Shown piece by piece: positions 45,628-53,451 of a DNA stretch of 64,000 bases. A program made the translations under genes and the position numbers. The stretch is taken from NCBI GenBank assembly GCA_963697675.1, contig CAVOOW010000003.1, positions 62,001-126,000 of the forward strand, read 5' to 3'. The notes beneath the pieces are model-generated. The model made no database searches. It saw only the letters and a list, made by a program, of their open reading frames with translations, and had not been told where the DNA came from. Source of the stretch: CAVOOW01 sp963697675. Lineage in GTDB: Bacteria > Actinomycetota > Actinomycetes > JACCUZ01. Position 1 is the stretch's first letter; each line of letters starts with the position of its first letter.

Positions 45628-46414
45628 TCAGAACCCGCGGAAGATCACCCGGAGTCGTTCCAGCAGTGCGTCGTCACTTGCCTTGTACGGCGGCGTGTGG
45701 CGCGGGTCGAGGCGGCCGTAGACCAGTCGCAACAGGGCCTCGGCCGGCAACATCAGCTCGCCGTCGACGGCGCTCGTGTCGGTCGAGTCGCTCGACGGAC
45801 GTCAGGTGCGTCGCGTCCGGGGCGAGCTGCAGCACGTAGTCGCGCTCCGGGTCCGTCGTCCTGACCCGCACCCGCAGCAGGTCTTCGTGCGGCTGGCCGG
45901 CGAACCGCAGCGTGATCGGCAACACGTCGAGCAGCCCGGGCACGCCTGCCTCGGGCAGGACGGCGTTGTCGTCGAAGGTCACCAGGACGTCCCACGAGTG
46001 CATCGCCTGTTCCGACGACCGCAGCTTCAGCGCCTCGTCGGGGTCGACCTCGAGCCCGCCAAAGTCCTGGTGGAGCACGGCAAGGGCTGCGTCGTCGGCG
46101 CCTTCCAGGGCGCTGACGAACTCCTCCTCGACCGCGATCGCCTCGACGGCCTGCTGCTCCGGCGTCCGGGAGTACCATTTCGCCCATACCTGCGCGGACT
46201 CCTCGGGGGTCGGTGCGTCCTCGTGCTCGGCGCGCAGCCTCAGCAGGGTCAGCTCGGACCCGCTGCCGAGGTGGGAGAGCACGTCTGCCACGGTCCATTC
46301 CGTGTCGTACGAGCGTTCCCGCAGCTTCTCGGGGCTGAGCTCGAGGACGAAGGCGGCCAGGTCGTCGTGCAGCGTTCGGAGGCTGGCAATGAGGGCTCGC
46401 GTCTGCTCGGTCAT
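45628..46414 (-). CDS. DinB-like maleylpyruvate isomerase family protein, frameshifted
   Basis: About 261 residues after a repair near 45783. MTEQTRALIASLRTLHDDLA and WTVADVLSHLGSGSELTLLR carry the metal-binding His of the mycothiol-dependent isomerase/DinB fold. KLRSSEQAMHSWDVLVTFDD supplies the second site. In the next frame the end reads GELMLPAEALLRLVYGRLDP, then LERLRVIFRGF. Many actinobacteria carry such mycothiol S-transferase-like proteins; the substrate is unknown. It lies 28 nt upstream of the phosphorylase gene on the same strand, so it may head that transcript. Confidence 0.8.
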
Positions 46415-46544
46415 ACCCGGACACAACCACATTCGCGGCAATTCGATGCCAGCGCCCGGCTCACAGCCGACTCACATGTTTTCGGCAACCGTCCGCACAG
46501 CCCGCGGTCGCACGTTGGACGAAGCCAACCGAGAGGGGACGACC

Positions 46545-46886
46545 GTGACCCGGACCATCACCCCGAGCAGGACCGACCTGGCGCTCGTCACTGTGCGCCA
46601 CGAGACGGAGTTGCTCGTGTGCGTGCAAGGCAGGCTCGACGCCCACACGAAGGATCTTCTCGTCGGGTGCACCCGGTCCTGGGCCGCCGACGGCGTGCGC
46701 ACCCTGGTCGTGGACCTGTCCGAGCTGAGCATGGTCGACGGGTTCGGCGTCGCAGCGCTGCTGCGTTGCCGGCGGGTCATGCGGGCCCGGGCCGGGTCGC
46801 TGCGGGTGGTCAACGTGCCGGGGGAGTCCGCGCCGACGTTCGTACGGACCGGCATGTACGAGAGTGACGGAGCCACCTGGGGCTAG
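46545..46886 (+). CDS. STAS-domain anti-anti-sigma-like protein
   Basis: A 113-residue single STAS domain: VRHETELLVCVQGRLDAHTK, GVRTLVVDLSELSMVDGFGV and AALLRCRRVMRARAGSLRVV. The DLS-x(2)-S-(M/F)-VD motif is where anti-sigma-factor antagonists are phosphorylated. Here the sequence is ELSMVDGFG, with Ser just before MVD. GAGAGGGGAC precedes the GTG at 46545. Partner kinases of the HATPase type exist in the window (61588-63627) but far away, so pairing is speculative. Confidence 0.8.
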   Translation: MTRTITPSRTDLALVTVRHETELLVCVQGRLDAHTKDLLVGCTRSWAADGVRTLVVDLSELSMVDGFGVAALLRCRRVMRARAGSLRVVNVPGESAPTFVRTGMYESDGATWG

Positions 46887-46901
46887 TGCCGCACTTCGGA
46901 A

Positions 46902-46948
46902 GCGACCTTCGTACGCGACACGCCCGGCGAGTCGCGCGCGAAGGTCGC
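46902..46948. terminator. Strong imperfect hairpin after the STAS gene
   Basis: GCGACCTTCGTACGCGAC (46902-46919) pairs with GTCGCGCGCGAAGGTCGC (46931-46948) at 16 of 18 positions across an 11-nt loop, 15 nt past the stop. No T-run, so a terminator function is inferred. Confidence 0.5.
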
Positions 46949-46981
46949 TCGTCGTGAGCCGCCGGCCTCAGCCGACCCCGG

Positions 46982-47072
46982 GCGTACGACGGACTCCGCG
47001 TACGACGGACTCCGCGTACGAGGATCCGCGTACGAGGGATCCGCGTACGACGGAGTCGCGTACGACGGGCTA
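46982..47072. repeat. Imperfect 14-16-bp tandem repeats (GCGTACGA)
   Basis: Six units begin GCGTACGA: 46982, 46998, 47014, 47028, 47043 and 47058. The first two are identical (GCGTACGACGGACTCC); later ones differ in length and ending. The array runs into the stop codon of the Xre-family gene. Confidence 0.8.
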
Positions 47073-47966
47073 GCGGACCTCGGCGTAGAGGTCGTCGAGA
47101 CGCGCGCGGGTCTCGTCGTCGGTCGGGGTGTAGGTCACCATCCGGATGCCGACGCTCTCCGCCAGCCACAGGCTGGTCGTCTCCATGTGCAGCAGCCCGA
47201 CGGAGGGCGAGAAGATCCGTTTCGACATCCGCTGGATAGGCCGGATCTCGTGGCGCTCCCAGACCTCGGCGAACTCGGGCAGCTCGAGCATCCGGGAGAG
47301 GAAGCACTTCCACGCGGGCTCGCCCAGGTGCTTGGCCATCGAGGCCCGGAACGTCGCGACCAGGAAGCCGGCGGCCAGCTCCCAGTCCACCATCCGGGCG
47401 CGGACCTCCGGGTTCGTGAACATCAGCCGCAGCACGTTGCGGTCCTCGGGCGGCAGCTCGGCCATCGGAGCCATCAGCGCCGCGTAGGTGCGGTTGAAGG
47501 CGAGCACGTCGTAGCGGCCGTTCACGACCAGAGCCGGGTAGGGCTCGAGCTGGTCGAGCAGCGGTTGGATCGAGTCGGGCAGCGCATGACAGCCGTCGAC
47601 GTGGCTCGGATCGACGACCTCGGACAACCGGAACACGTGGGTGCGCTCGTGGCTGTCGAGACGCAGCGTGCGCACGATGGCGTCCAGGACCTGCGGCGAC
47701 GGTGCGATGTCACGGCCCTGCTCGAGCCAGGTGTACCAGGTGACACCGACCCCGGCGAGCTGGGCGACCTCCTCGCGGCGCAGGCCCGGCGTGCGGCGGC
47801 GGCCGGACGTCACGATGCCGACGTCGTCGGGGGTGAGCCGTTCGCGGCGGTTGCGCAGGAACGCCGCGAGCTCGTCGCGCCGGGCGGTGGCCAGGCTGCG
47901 GTCGTCGGCAGGGGTCCTGTCGGTGCCGGGTGCTTGAGTGGTGAGGGTGGTCTCCAGGATCGCCAT
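47070..47966 (-). CDS. Xre-family regulator with MmyB-like ligand domain
   Basis: A 298-residue protein. Residues 30-100 are an Xre helix-turn-helix (RDELAAFLRNRRERLTPDDV, GLRREEVAQLAGVGVTWYTW, LEQGRDIAPSPQVLDAIVRT). The rest is the MmyB-like PAS-type domain (YPALVVNGRYDVLAFNRTYA, PEDRNVLRLMFTNPEVRARM). This family commonly represses a divergent transporter or oxidoreductase gene. Here the divergent neighbour is an MFS exporter, so control of drug efflux is likely (inference). Start ATG at 47966, with CATACT 7 nt before; GTG at 47972 is a close alternative. Confidence 0.87.
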   Translation of the reverse strand: MAILETTLTTQAPGTDRTPADDRSLATARRDELAAFLRNRRERLTPDDVGIVTSGRRRTPGLRREEVAQLAGVGVTWYTWLEQGRDIAPSPQVLDAIVRTLRLDSHERTHVFRLSEVVDPSHVDGCHALPDSIQPLLDQLEPYPALVVNGRYDVLAFNRTYAALMAPMAELPPEDRNVLRLMFTNPEVRARMVDWELAAGFLVATFRASMAKHLGEPAWKCFLSRMLELPEFAEVWERHEIRPIQRMSKRIFSPSVGLLHMETTSLWLAESVGIRMVTYTPTDDETRARLDDLYAEVR

Positions 47967-47973
47967 GGGCACC

Positions 47974-47979
47974 AGTATG
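47974..47979 (-). promoter_or_regulatory. -10 box of the Xre regulator
   Basis: CATACT on the reverse strand, then GGTGCCC and the ATG at 47966. Between this and the MFS gene are ATTACCAGGTGGCGCCAATA and ACCAG repeats with partial dyad symmetry around GGCGCC that may bind the regulator. Confidence 0.4.
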
Positions 47980-48068
47980 CGCCGATATCAGTACGATTAC
48001 CAGGTGGCGCCAATACCAGGATAAGCACACTCTGGTACTAGTCTCCGGCAGCGCCCATTGTTGCTCCT

Positions 48069-49532
48069 ATGACAGTGACAGAGACAACAACCGCAGCGCG
48101 TCCGGCGATCCCGGCGCCTGTGCCAACCACCCCCGGTGCCGTGAACGGCATCAGCACACCGGCCTTGCTGCTCGTCCTCGTCGGCGTCTTCCTCGCGATG
48201 GCCGACTTCTTCATCGTCAACGTGGCGCTGGCCGACATCGGCACCCGCCTGCACGCCTCTGCCGCGACGCTCGAGCTCGTCGTCGCCGGCTACGGCGTGA
48301 CCTACGCACTGCTGCTCGTGCTGGGCGGCCGGCTCGGCGACGCCCTGGGCCGCAAGCGCCTGTTCATCGCGGGGATGGCCGCCTTCACCGTGACCTCGCT
48401 GCTCTGCGGGCTGGCTCCGACGGCGGGGGCCCTCGTCGGCGCCCGGGCCTTGCAGGGCGCGGCCGCGGCGATGATGGTCCCGCAGGTCATGGCCACCGTT
48501 CAGGCGACGACGACCGGGCACCACCGGCTGCGCGCGATGGCCCTGTTCGGTGCCACCGGTGGTCTCGCGGCGGTGGTCGGACAGCTGCTCGGCGGTCTGC
48601 TGGTCGACGCGAACATCGCCGGCAGCGGATGGCGCCCGATCTTCCTCGTCAACGTGCCCATCGGGATTGTCGCGCTCGCGTTGGCCCCGCGGCTCCTGCC
48701 GGACAGCCGCTCGCTGCGGCCCGCGCCGGTCGACGTACTCGGAACTGTGTTGCTCGGTGCCACCGTCCTGGCGGTGCTGGCACCGCTGAGCGAAGGTCGC
48801 GCGCTGGGCTGGCCGGCCTGGTCGTGGGCCCTGCTGCTCGCGAGCCCGTTCCTCGCCGCCGCCCTGGTTCTGGTCGAGCTGAGGCACGAACGCAACGGAC
48901 GGGTGCCGCTGGTGCCGCCCTCGCTGGTGCGGCTGCCGAGCATGAGCCGTGGGCTGTTGCTCGCCGTGCCGTTCTTCGCCGGCTTCGGTGGCTTCATGTT
49001 CGTGTACGCGGTGTCGGTGCAGGGTGAGCTCGGCTGGAGCCCGCTCAAGGCGGGGGCCGCCCTCACCCCGATGGCCGGGTCGTTCTTCGTCGCCTCGCTG
49101 TTGACCAGCCGGTTGCTGCGCCGCTGGGGACGCAACGTGCTGACGGCAGGTCTGGCTCTGCAGGCGACGGGCCTGTTCGTACTCATCGCCACCGTGGCGG
49201 CTGACTGGCCGGGCGAGATCCGGCCGGTGGACCTCGCCGCGGGCATGCTGATCGCAGGCTTCGGTCAGGGTCTCGTGATGAGCCCGATCTTCGGCCTGGT
49301 GCTGTCGCAGGTGCCGGTGGACCTCGCCGGTGTCGGGAGTGGCGTCATGTCGACGGCGCAGCAGGTCGCGCTCGCGACGGGAGCCACCGCGATCGGCACG
49401 CTCTTCCTCTCGCTGCAGAGCGTCGACGACCGGGGCCGGGCTGCCCTGATGGTGGTGCTGCTGATCCAGGCGGGCGTGGCGACGGTCGGCATCGGCCTGA
49501 GCCGCCTGCTCCCCCAACATGGCCGCGCCTGA
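48069..49532 (+). CDS. MFS drug exporter (DHA2/EmrB-QacA type)
   Basis: A 487-residue membrane protein with about 14 helices. Motif A reads LGGRLGDALGRKRLFIAGMA, the DHA2 first-helix motif is FLAMADFFIVNVALADIG, and motif C-like GATGGLAAVVGQLLGGLLVD follows. These pumps expel drugs or metabolites using protons. The gene is divergent from the Xre regulator across about 100 nt. The frame is intact. A repeat cluster follows the stop codon. Confidence 0.9.
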   Translation: MTVTETTTAARPAIPAPVPTTPGAVNGISTPALLLVLVGVFLAMADFFIVNVALADIGTRLHASAATLELVVAGYGVTYALLLVLGGRLGDALGRKRLFIAGMAAFTVTSLLCGLAPTAGALVGARALQGAAAAMMVPQVMATVQATTTGHHRLRAMALFGATGGLAAVVGQLLGGLLVDANIAGSGWRPIFLVNVPIGIVALALAPRLLPDSRSLRPAPVDVLGTVLLGATVLAVLAPLSEGRALGWPAWSWALLLASPFLAAALVLVELRHERNGRVPLVPPSLVRLPSMSRGLLLAVPFFAGFGGFMFVYAVSVQGELGWSPLKAGAALTPMAGSFFVASLLTSRLLRRWGRNVLTAGLALQATGLFVLIATVAADWPGEIRPVDLAAGMLIAGFGQGLVMSPIFGLVLSQVPVDLAGVGSGVMSTAQQVALATGATAIGTLFLSLQSVDDRGRAALMVVLLIQAGVATVGIGLSRLLPQHGRA

Positions 49533-49552
49533 CCCCTCGCTCCCTCCTTCGA

Positions 49553-49790
49553 AGTCGATCATGCAGTAACCGACATCGGTTGGATAACTGCAGGTCAGCC
49601 GCCCGAAATCTCAAATCGATCATGCAGTAACCGACATCGGTTGGATAACTGCAGGTCAGCCGCCCGAAATCTCAAATCGATCATGCAGTAACCGACAAGC
49701 GCCCATGACGGTTACTGCATGATCGATTCGCATTCTTGAGGCGCTGACCTGCGACGATGCGGCTCGTGTAGGTAGCTGCATGATCGACTT
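49553..49790. repeat. TGCATGATCGA composite array D (5 cores, 61-bp tandem units)
   Basis: Three reverse cores begin at 49553, 49614 and 49675, exactly 61 bp apart, with nearly identical units whose spacer includes GATAACTGCAGGTCAGCCGC. Forward cores follow at 49714-49729 and 49776-49790. The third reverse and first forward cores form a perfect 20-bp inverted repeat (49676-49695 with 49710-49729) around 14 nt. The array fills the gap between convergent genes. Confidence 0.93.
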
Positions 49791-49805
49791 CGAAGGTGTG
49801 GGGGG

Positions 49806-50801
49806 TCAGGTGACGCTGCGTTGCTCCAGCTCGCCCATGGGGGCTTCGAGGGCGCCGCGGCGCAGCGTGCGACGCCAACGCTCGGCGCTCCAGCTCGACG
49901 GAGCCGTGCTGCGGAGAAAGTGGCGCAGCACGACGAGGAACCGGCCGGGGTCGGTGTGGAACGGGAAGTGGCCGGCGCCTTCGAAGATCTCCAGCCGACT
50001 GCCTGGCATGGCGTCGTGGGCCAGCCGCGCGTGGCGCACGGGTACGACCGGGTCGCGGTCGCCCCACACGATCAGGGTCGGCATGCCGGCGGCGAGATAG
50101 CAACGGTCCATCATCGTGATCACCTGACCGCGCCAGTCCACGGCCGAGCGCAGGGTCCGGGCGAAGGCGGTGCGGGCGGTCGGGTCGGGGAACCCGTCGA
50201 TGATGCGCAGCAGGTCGCGCGCGTCCCCGGTGTAGGTGCCGCCCCAGAGCTGGGCGAGGCGGGGAAGCAGACCGAGCTGTGAGCGTACGAGGGGCAGCCC
50301 GAGGGACTGCAATGCGAGCTCGGCGCCCGGCAGCGACAGAGCCCGCAGCACCGGGTTGACCTCGCGGCTCACCCCGCCACTGCTCACCAGGACAAGGCGC
50401 TCCGTACGCTCCGGAAACTGGTAGGCGAACTGCATCGCGACGCCACCACCCAGCGAGTGGCCGATCACTGTGGCGCGGTCGATGTCGAGTACGCCGAGCA
50501 GGTCGCGCATCCCGTTGGCATAGGCCGCGACCGAATAGTCGGCGCGCGGCTTGTCGGAGGCACCGTGGCCGAGCAGGTCGGGCGCGATCACGGTGTGGTC
50601 GCGAGCCAGCCGGGTGATCAGGTCGAGCCAGGTGCGTGAGCTGTCGCCGATGCCGTGCAGGAGCAGGACGGCGGGTCCGCGTCCGGCGATGCGGTAGGCC
50701 CGGCGATAGCCGTGCAGGGTGCGGAACCGCAACCGGGACCTTCGCTCGTCCGGGGAGTCGACCGAGCGGAGCGCTGTCGGGCCGAGCCGCCGCGTGCTCA
50801 T
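49806..50801 (-). CDS. Alpha/beta hydrolase
   Basis: A 331-residue hydrolase. It has the oxyanion motif VLLLHGIGDSSRTWLDL, the nucleophile elbow VIGHSLGGGVAMQFAYQF, the acid in IVWGDRDPVVPV and the catalytic His in FEGAGHFPFHTDPGRF. All triad residues are present, so it should be active; relatives include haloalkane dehalogenase-like and esterase-type enzymes. The substrate is unknown. ATG at 50801 follows GAGGGGCGG. It is divergent from the ATP-grasp operon across 140 nt. Confidence 0.87.
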   Translation of the reverse strand: MSTRRLGPTALRSVDSPDERRSRLRFRTLHGYRRAYRIAGRGPAVLLLHGIGDSSRTWLDLITRLARDHTVIAPDLLGHGASDKPRADYSVAAYANGMRDLLGVLDIDRATVIGHSLGGGVAMQFAYQFPERTERLVLVSSGGVSREVNPVLRALSLPGAELALQSLGLPLVRSQLGLLPRLAQLWGGTYTGDARDLLRIIDGFPDPTARTAFARTLRSAVDWRGQVITMMDRCYLAAGMPTLIVWGDRDPVVPVRHARLAHDAMPGSRLEIFEGAGHFPFHTDPGRFLVVLRHFLRSTAPSSWSAERWRRTLRRGALEAPMGELEQRSVT

Positions 50802-50941
50802 GCTCGTCACCGCCCCTCGCCGGGTAGGTCGGAAATGATGCCAGGCATGTGGGTCAGCGGTGTTTCGGAACTTCGCGAGCCGTAACACGCTCGCAACGTG
50901 TGCGTGACGCCGCGCGCACCTACCAGACCTAGCCTCCTCGC

Positions 50942-52531
50942 ATGGCCGATCTCTTCGAGGGCTATCGCCTGGGTGCGGCATGGGACGAGATGTTCTCGGC
51001 CCTCGGCACGCCGCGAGAGGCGTTCGAGCCGCTGCACGAGGCGCTGCGCCCGCTCTCCAGCGACGAGCTCCGCGCGCGAGCCGACTCGCTGGCGCTCGGC
51101 TTCCTCGAACGAGGCGTGACGTTCGACTACGAGGGCAGCGAGCAGCCTTTCCCGCTCGACATCGTTCCGCGCGTGGTCAGCGCCACGGAGTGGTCGCTCA
51201 TCTCCCGCGGGGTTGCCCAGCGGGTGCGCGCGCTCGAGGCATTCCTCGCGGACATCTACGGCACCTGCGCGGTGCTCGCCGACGGCGTCATACCGCGGGG
51301 CGTGGTCATGAGCAGCAGCAACTTCCTGCGGGCGGTCGCCGGCCTCGAGCCCCAGGGCGGGGTGCGCGTGCACGTCGCCGGCATCGACCTCGTCCGAGGA
51401 GAGGACGGGGCCTTCCGGGTGCTGGAGGACAACGTGCGCGTGCCGTCGGGGGTGAGCTATGTCATGGAGAACCGAAGGGCAGTGTCCCAGGTCTTCCCGG
51501 AGGCGTTCGCGACCCACCGCATCGAGCCGGTGAGCGACTACCCGCGCCGGCTGCTGCAGGCGTTGCGGGCAGCCGCTCCCGAAGGCGTCGACGACCCGAC
51601 CGTGGTCGTGCTCACCCCCGGCGCGCACAACTCGGCCTACTTCGAGCACGCACTGCTGGCCCGCACCATGGGCGTCGAGCTGGTCGAGGGACGCGACCTG
51701 GTCTGCGGTGGGAACAGAGTCAGGATGCGTACGACGGGTGGCGAGCGCAACGTCGACGTGATCTACCGTCGGGTGGACGACGAGTTCCTCGATCCTGTCC
51801 ACTTCCGTGCTGACTCCGTGCTGGGCTGCCCGGGACTGCTCAACGCGGCGCGGGCCGGAAAGGTCGCCATCGCCAACGCGGTCGGCAACGGGGTGGCCGA
51901 CGACAAGCTCGTCTACACCTACGTACCGGAGCTCATCCGCTATTACCTCGGCGAAGAGCCGGTCCTCGACAACGTGCGCACCTACCGCCTCGGTGATGCC
52001 GCCGACCTCGCCGAGGTGATGGACCTGCTGCACGAGCTGGTGCTCAAGCCGGTGGACGGGTCCGGGGGGAAGGGCATCGTGATCGGGCCGCGAGCGAGCC
52101 AGGACGAGCTCGACGCCCTGCGCCGGCGGATCAACGCCGACCCGCGCGGCTGGATCGCGCAGCCCGTCGTCCAGCTCTCCACGGCTCCGACGCTGATCGA
52201 CGACCGGCTCCGGCCTCGTCACGTCGACCTGCGGCCCTTCGCGGTCAACGACGGCAAGGACGTCTGGGTGCTGCCCGGCGGCCTCACCCGCGTCGCCCTG
52301 CCCGAAGGCGAGCTGATCGTCAACTCCTCGCGCGGTGGTGGCTCCAAGGACACGTGGGTCCTCGGCGATGCCGACGAGGCCGCCCCGCAACGCCCCGGCG
52401 GCCGGACATCGGCCGAGGACGCGCCGGCCCCCCGTGGCCACCAGCCCGACCTCGGACCGGTGGAGGCGCGCATCGAAGAACAGCAGCAACAGCAACAACA
52501 ACAGCTGCCGCAAGGAGTCCGGCCGTGCTGA
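50942..52531 (+). CDS. Circularly permuted type-2 ATP-grasp protein
   Basis: A 529-residue protein of the DUF404/DUF407 circularly permuted ATP-grasp group: FDYEGSEQPFPLDIVPRVVS, VRVHVAGIDLVRGEDGAFRV, LEDNVRVPSGVSYVMENRR, GKVAIANAVGNGVADDKLVY, LVLKPVDGSGGKGIVIGPRA, RHVDLRPFAVNDG, NSSRGGGSKDTWVL. ATP-grasp enzymes join a carboxylate to an amine or thiol. Aravind's group predicted that this type, with alpha-E and transglutaminase partners, makes a peptide-like product. The C-terminus holds a run of eight Gln from CAG/CAA codons. It overlaps the alpha-E gene by 7 nt. Confidence 0.9.
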   Translation: MADLFEGYRLGAAWDEMFSALGTPREAFEPLHEALRPLSSDELRARADSLALGFLERGVTFDYEGSEQPFPLDIVPRVVSATEWSLISRGVAQRVRALEAFLADIYGTCAVLADGVIPRGVVMSSSNFLRAVAGLEPQGGVRVHVAGIDLVRGEDGAFRVLEDNVRVPSGVSYVMENRRAVSQVFPEAFATHRIEPVSDYPRRLLQALRAAAPEGVDDPTVVVLTPGAHNSAYFEHALLARTMGVELVEGRDLVCGGNRVRMRTTGGERNVDVIYRRVDDEFLDPVHFRADSVLGCPGLLNAARAGKVAIANAVGNGVADDKLVYTYVPELIRYYLGEEPVLDNVRTYRLGDAADLAEVMDLLHELVLKPVDGSGGKGIVIGPRASQDELDALRRRINADPRGWIAQPVVQLSTAPTLIDDRLRPRHVDLRPFAVNDGKDVWVLPGGLTRVALPEGELIVNSSRGGGSKDTWVLGDADEAAPQRPGGRTSAEDAPAPRGHQPDLGPVEARIEEQQQQQQQQLPQGVRPC

Positions 52532-53451
52532 GTCGCATCGCGGAGGCGTTGTTCTGGATCGGCCGCTACGTCGAGCGCGCCGACGGCACGTCGCGCATCC
52601 TCGACGTGCACCTGCAGGTGCTGCTCGAGGACTCCTGGACCGACGAGGATCGTTCCTGCCGGTCGCTGCTGTCGGTGATGGGTGCGCCGCCGCCGAAAGG
52701 ACCGGTCGACCGCAACCGGCTCGTCGACCTGCTCGTCGCCGACCTTGGCAACCCGAGTTCGATCATCGGCGCACTTGCCGCGGCGCGCGAGAACGCGCGC
52801 CGCGCCCGAGAGACGATCTCCGCCGAGATGTGGGAGGCGATGAACGGCGCGTGGACCGCGTTGCCCGCAGTGCGCAGCCAGGCGGTCAGCGTGCATGCGG
52901 TTCTGGCGTGGGTGCGCCAGCGCGCCGCGATGGTGTCCGGCGTCGCCGACGCGACGATGAGTCACGACGACTGCTGGCGGTTCATCGTGCTGGGCCGCAG
53001 CCTGGAACGCGCCGACATGACTGCGCGCCTCGTCGCGACGCGAGCCATCGCTGGTGGTCCGTCGTGGACGCACCTGATGAGATCGTGTGGCGCTTACCAG
53101 GCGTTCTTGCGCACCTACCGCGGTGCCTCCGACGACGTTAACGCGGCCGAATTCCTTTTGCTGGACAGGCTTTTTCCGCGGTCGGTGTTCGCAGCGCTCG
53201 AGATGGCAGAGGAATGCCTCGAGGCGATCGAGCCGAGCGCCGCACGGGTAGGAGTCGCCGACGAGGCACGCCGGGTCATCGGCCGGGCGCGCACCGGGCT
53301 CGAATATCGCGGCGCCGCTGAGCTGCTGGTCGACCTGCCCGGCGAGATGGAACGCATCCAGCGCGCCTGCTCCGAGGCGAGCAACGCCGTGTCGCGTCGC
53401 TATTTCCCGCGCAGTGCCGCGACCGCGTGGTCCTCGGAGGTCGCGTCGTGA
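52525..53451 (+). CDS. Alpha-E domain protein (DUF403)
   Basis: A 308-residue all-helical protein: VLSRIAEALFWIGRYVERAD, GTSRILDVHLQVLLED, FIVLGRSLERADMTARLVAT, LEYRGAAELLVDLPGEMERI. This is the alpha-E family that almost always accompanies circularly permuted ATP-grasp and transglutaminase-like genes, as here. Its biochemical role is unproven; it is probably a partner or scaffold. CAAGGAG precedes the GTG at 52525 inside the end of the upstream gene, and the stop overlaps the next start. Confidence 0.9.
   Translation: MLSRIAEALFWIGRYVERADGTSRILDVHLQVLLEDSWTDEDRSCRSLLSVMGAPPPKGPVDRNRLVDLLVADLGNPSSIIGALAAARENARRARETISAEMWEAMNGAWTALPAVRSQAVSVHAVLAWVRQRAAMVSGVADATMSHDDCWRFIVLGRSLERADMTARLVATRAIAGGPSWTHLMRSCGAYQAFLRTYRGASDDVNAAEFLLLDRLFPRSVFAALEMAEECLEAIEPSAARVGVADEARRVIGRARTGLEYRGAAELLVDLPGEMERIQRACSEASNAVSRRYFPRSAATAWSSEVAS

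Noticed and set aside
47997..49562. A 521-residue reverse-strand frame rich in Gln, His and Arg
   Set aside because: It is antisense to the MFS exporter, whose membrane helices and motif A are unmistakable.
49553..49790. Regularly spaced repeats that resemble a small CRISPR array
   Set aside because: The intervening sequences are themselves repeated and nearly identical, orientations are mixed, and no cas gene is present.
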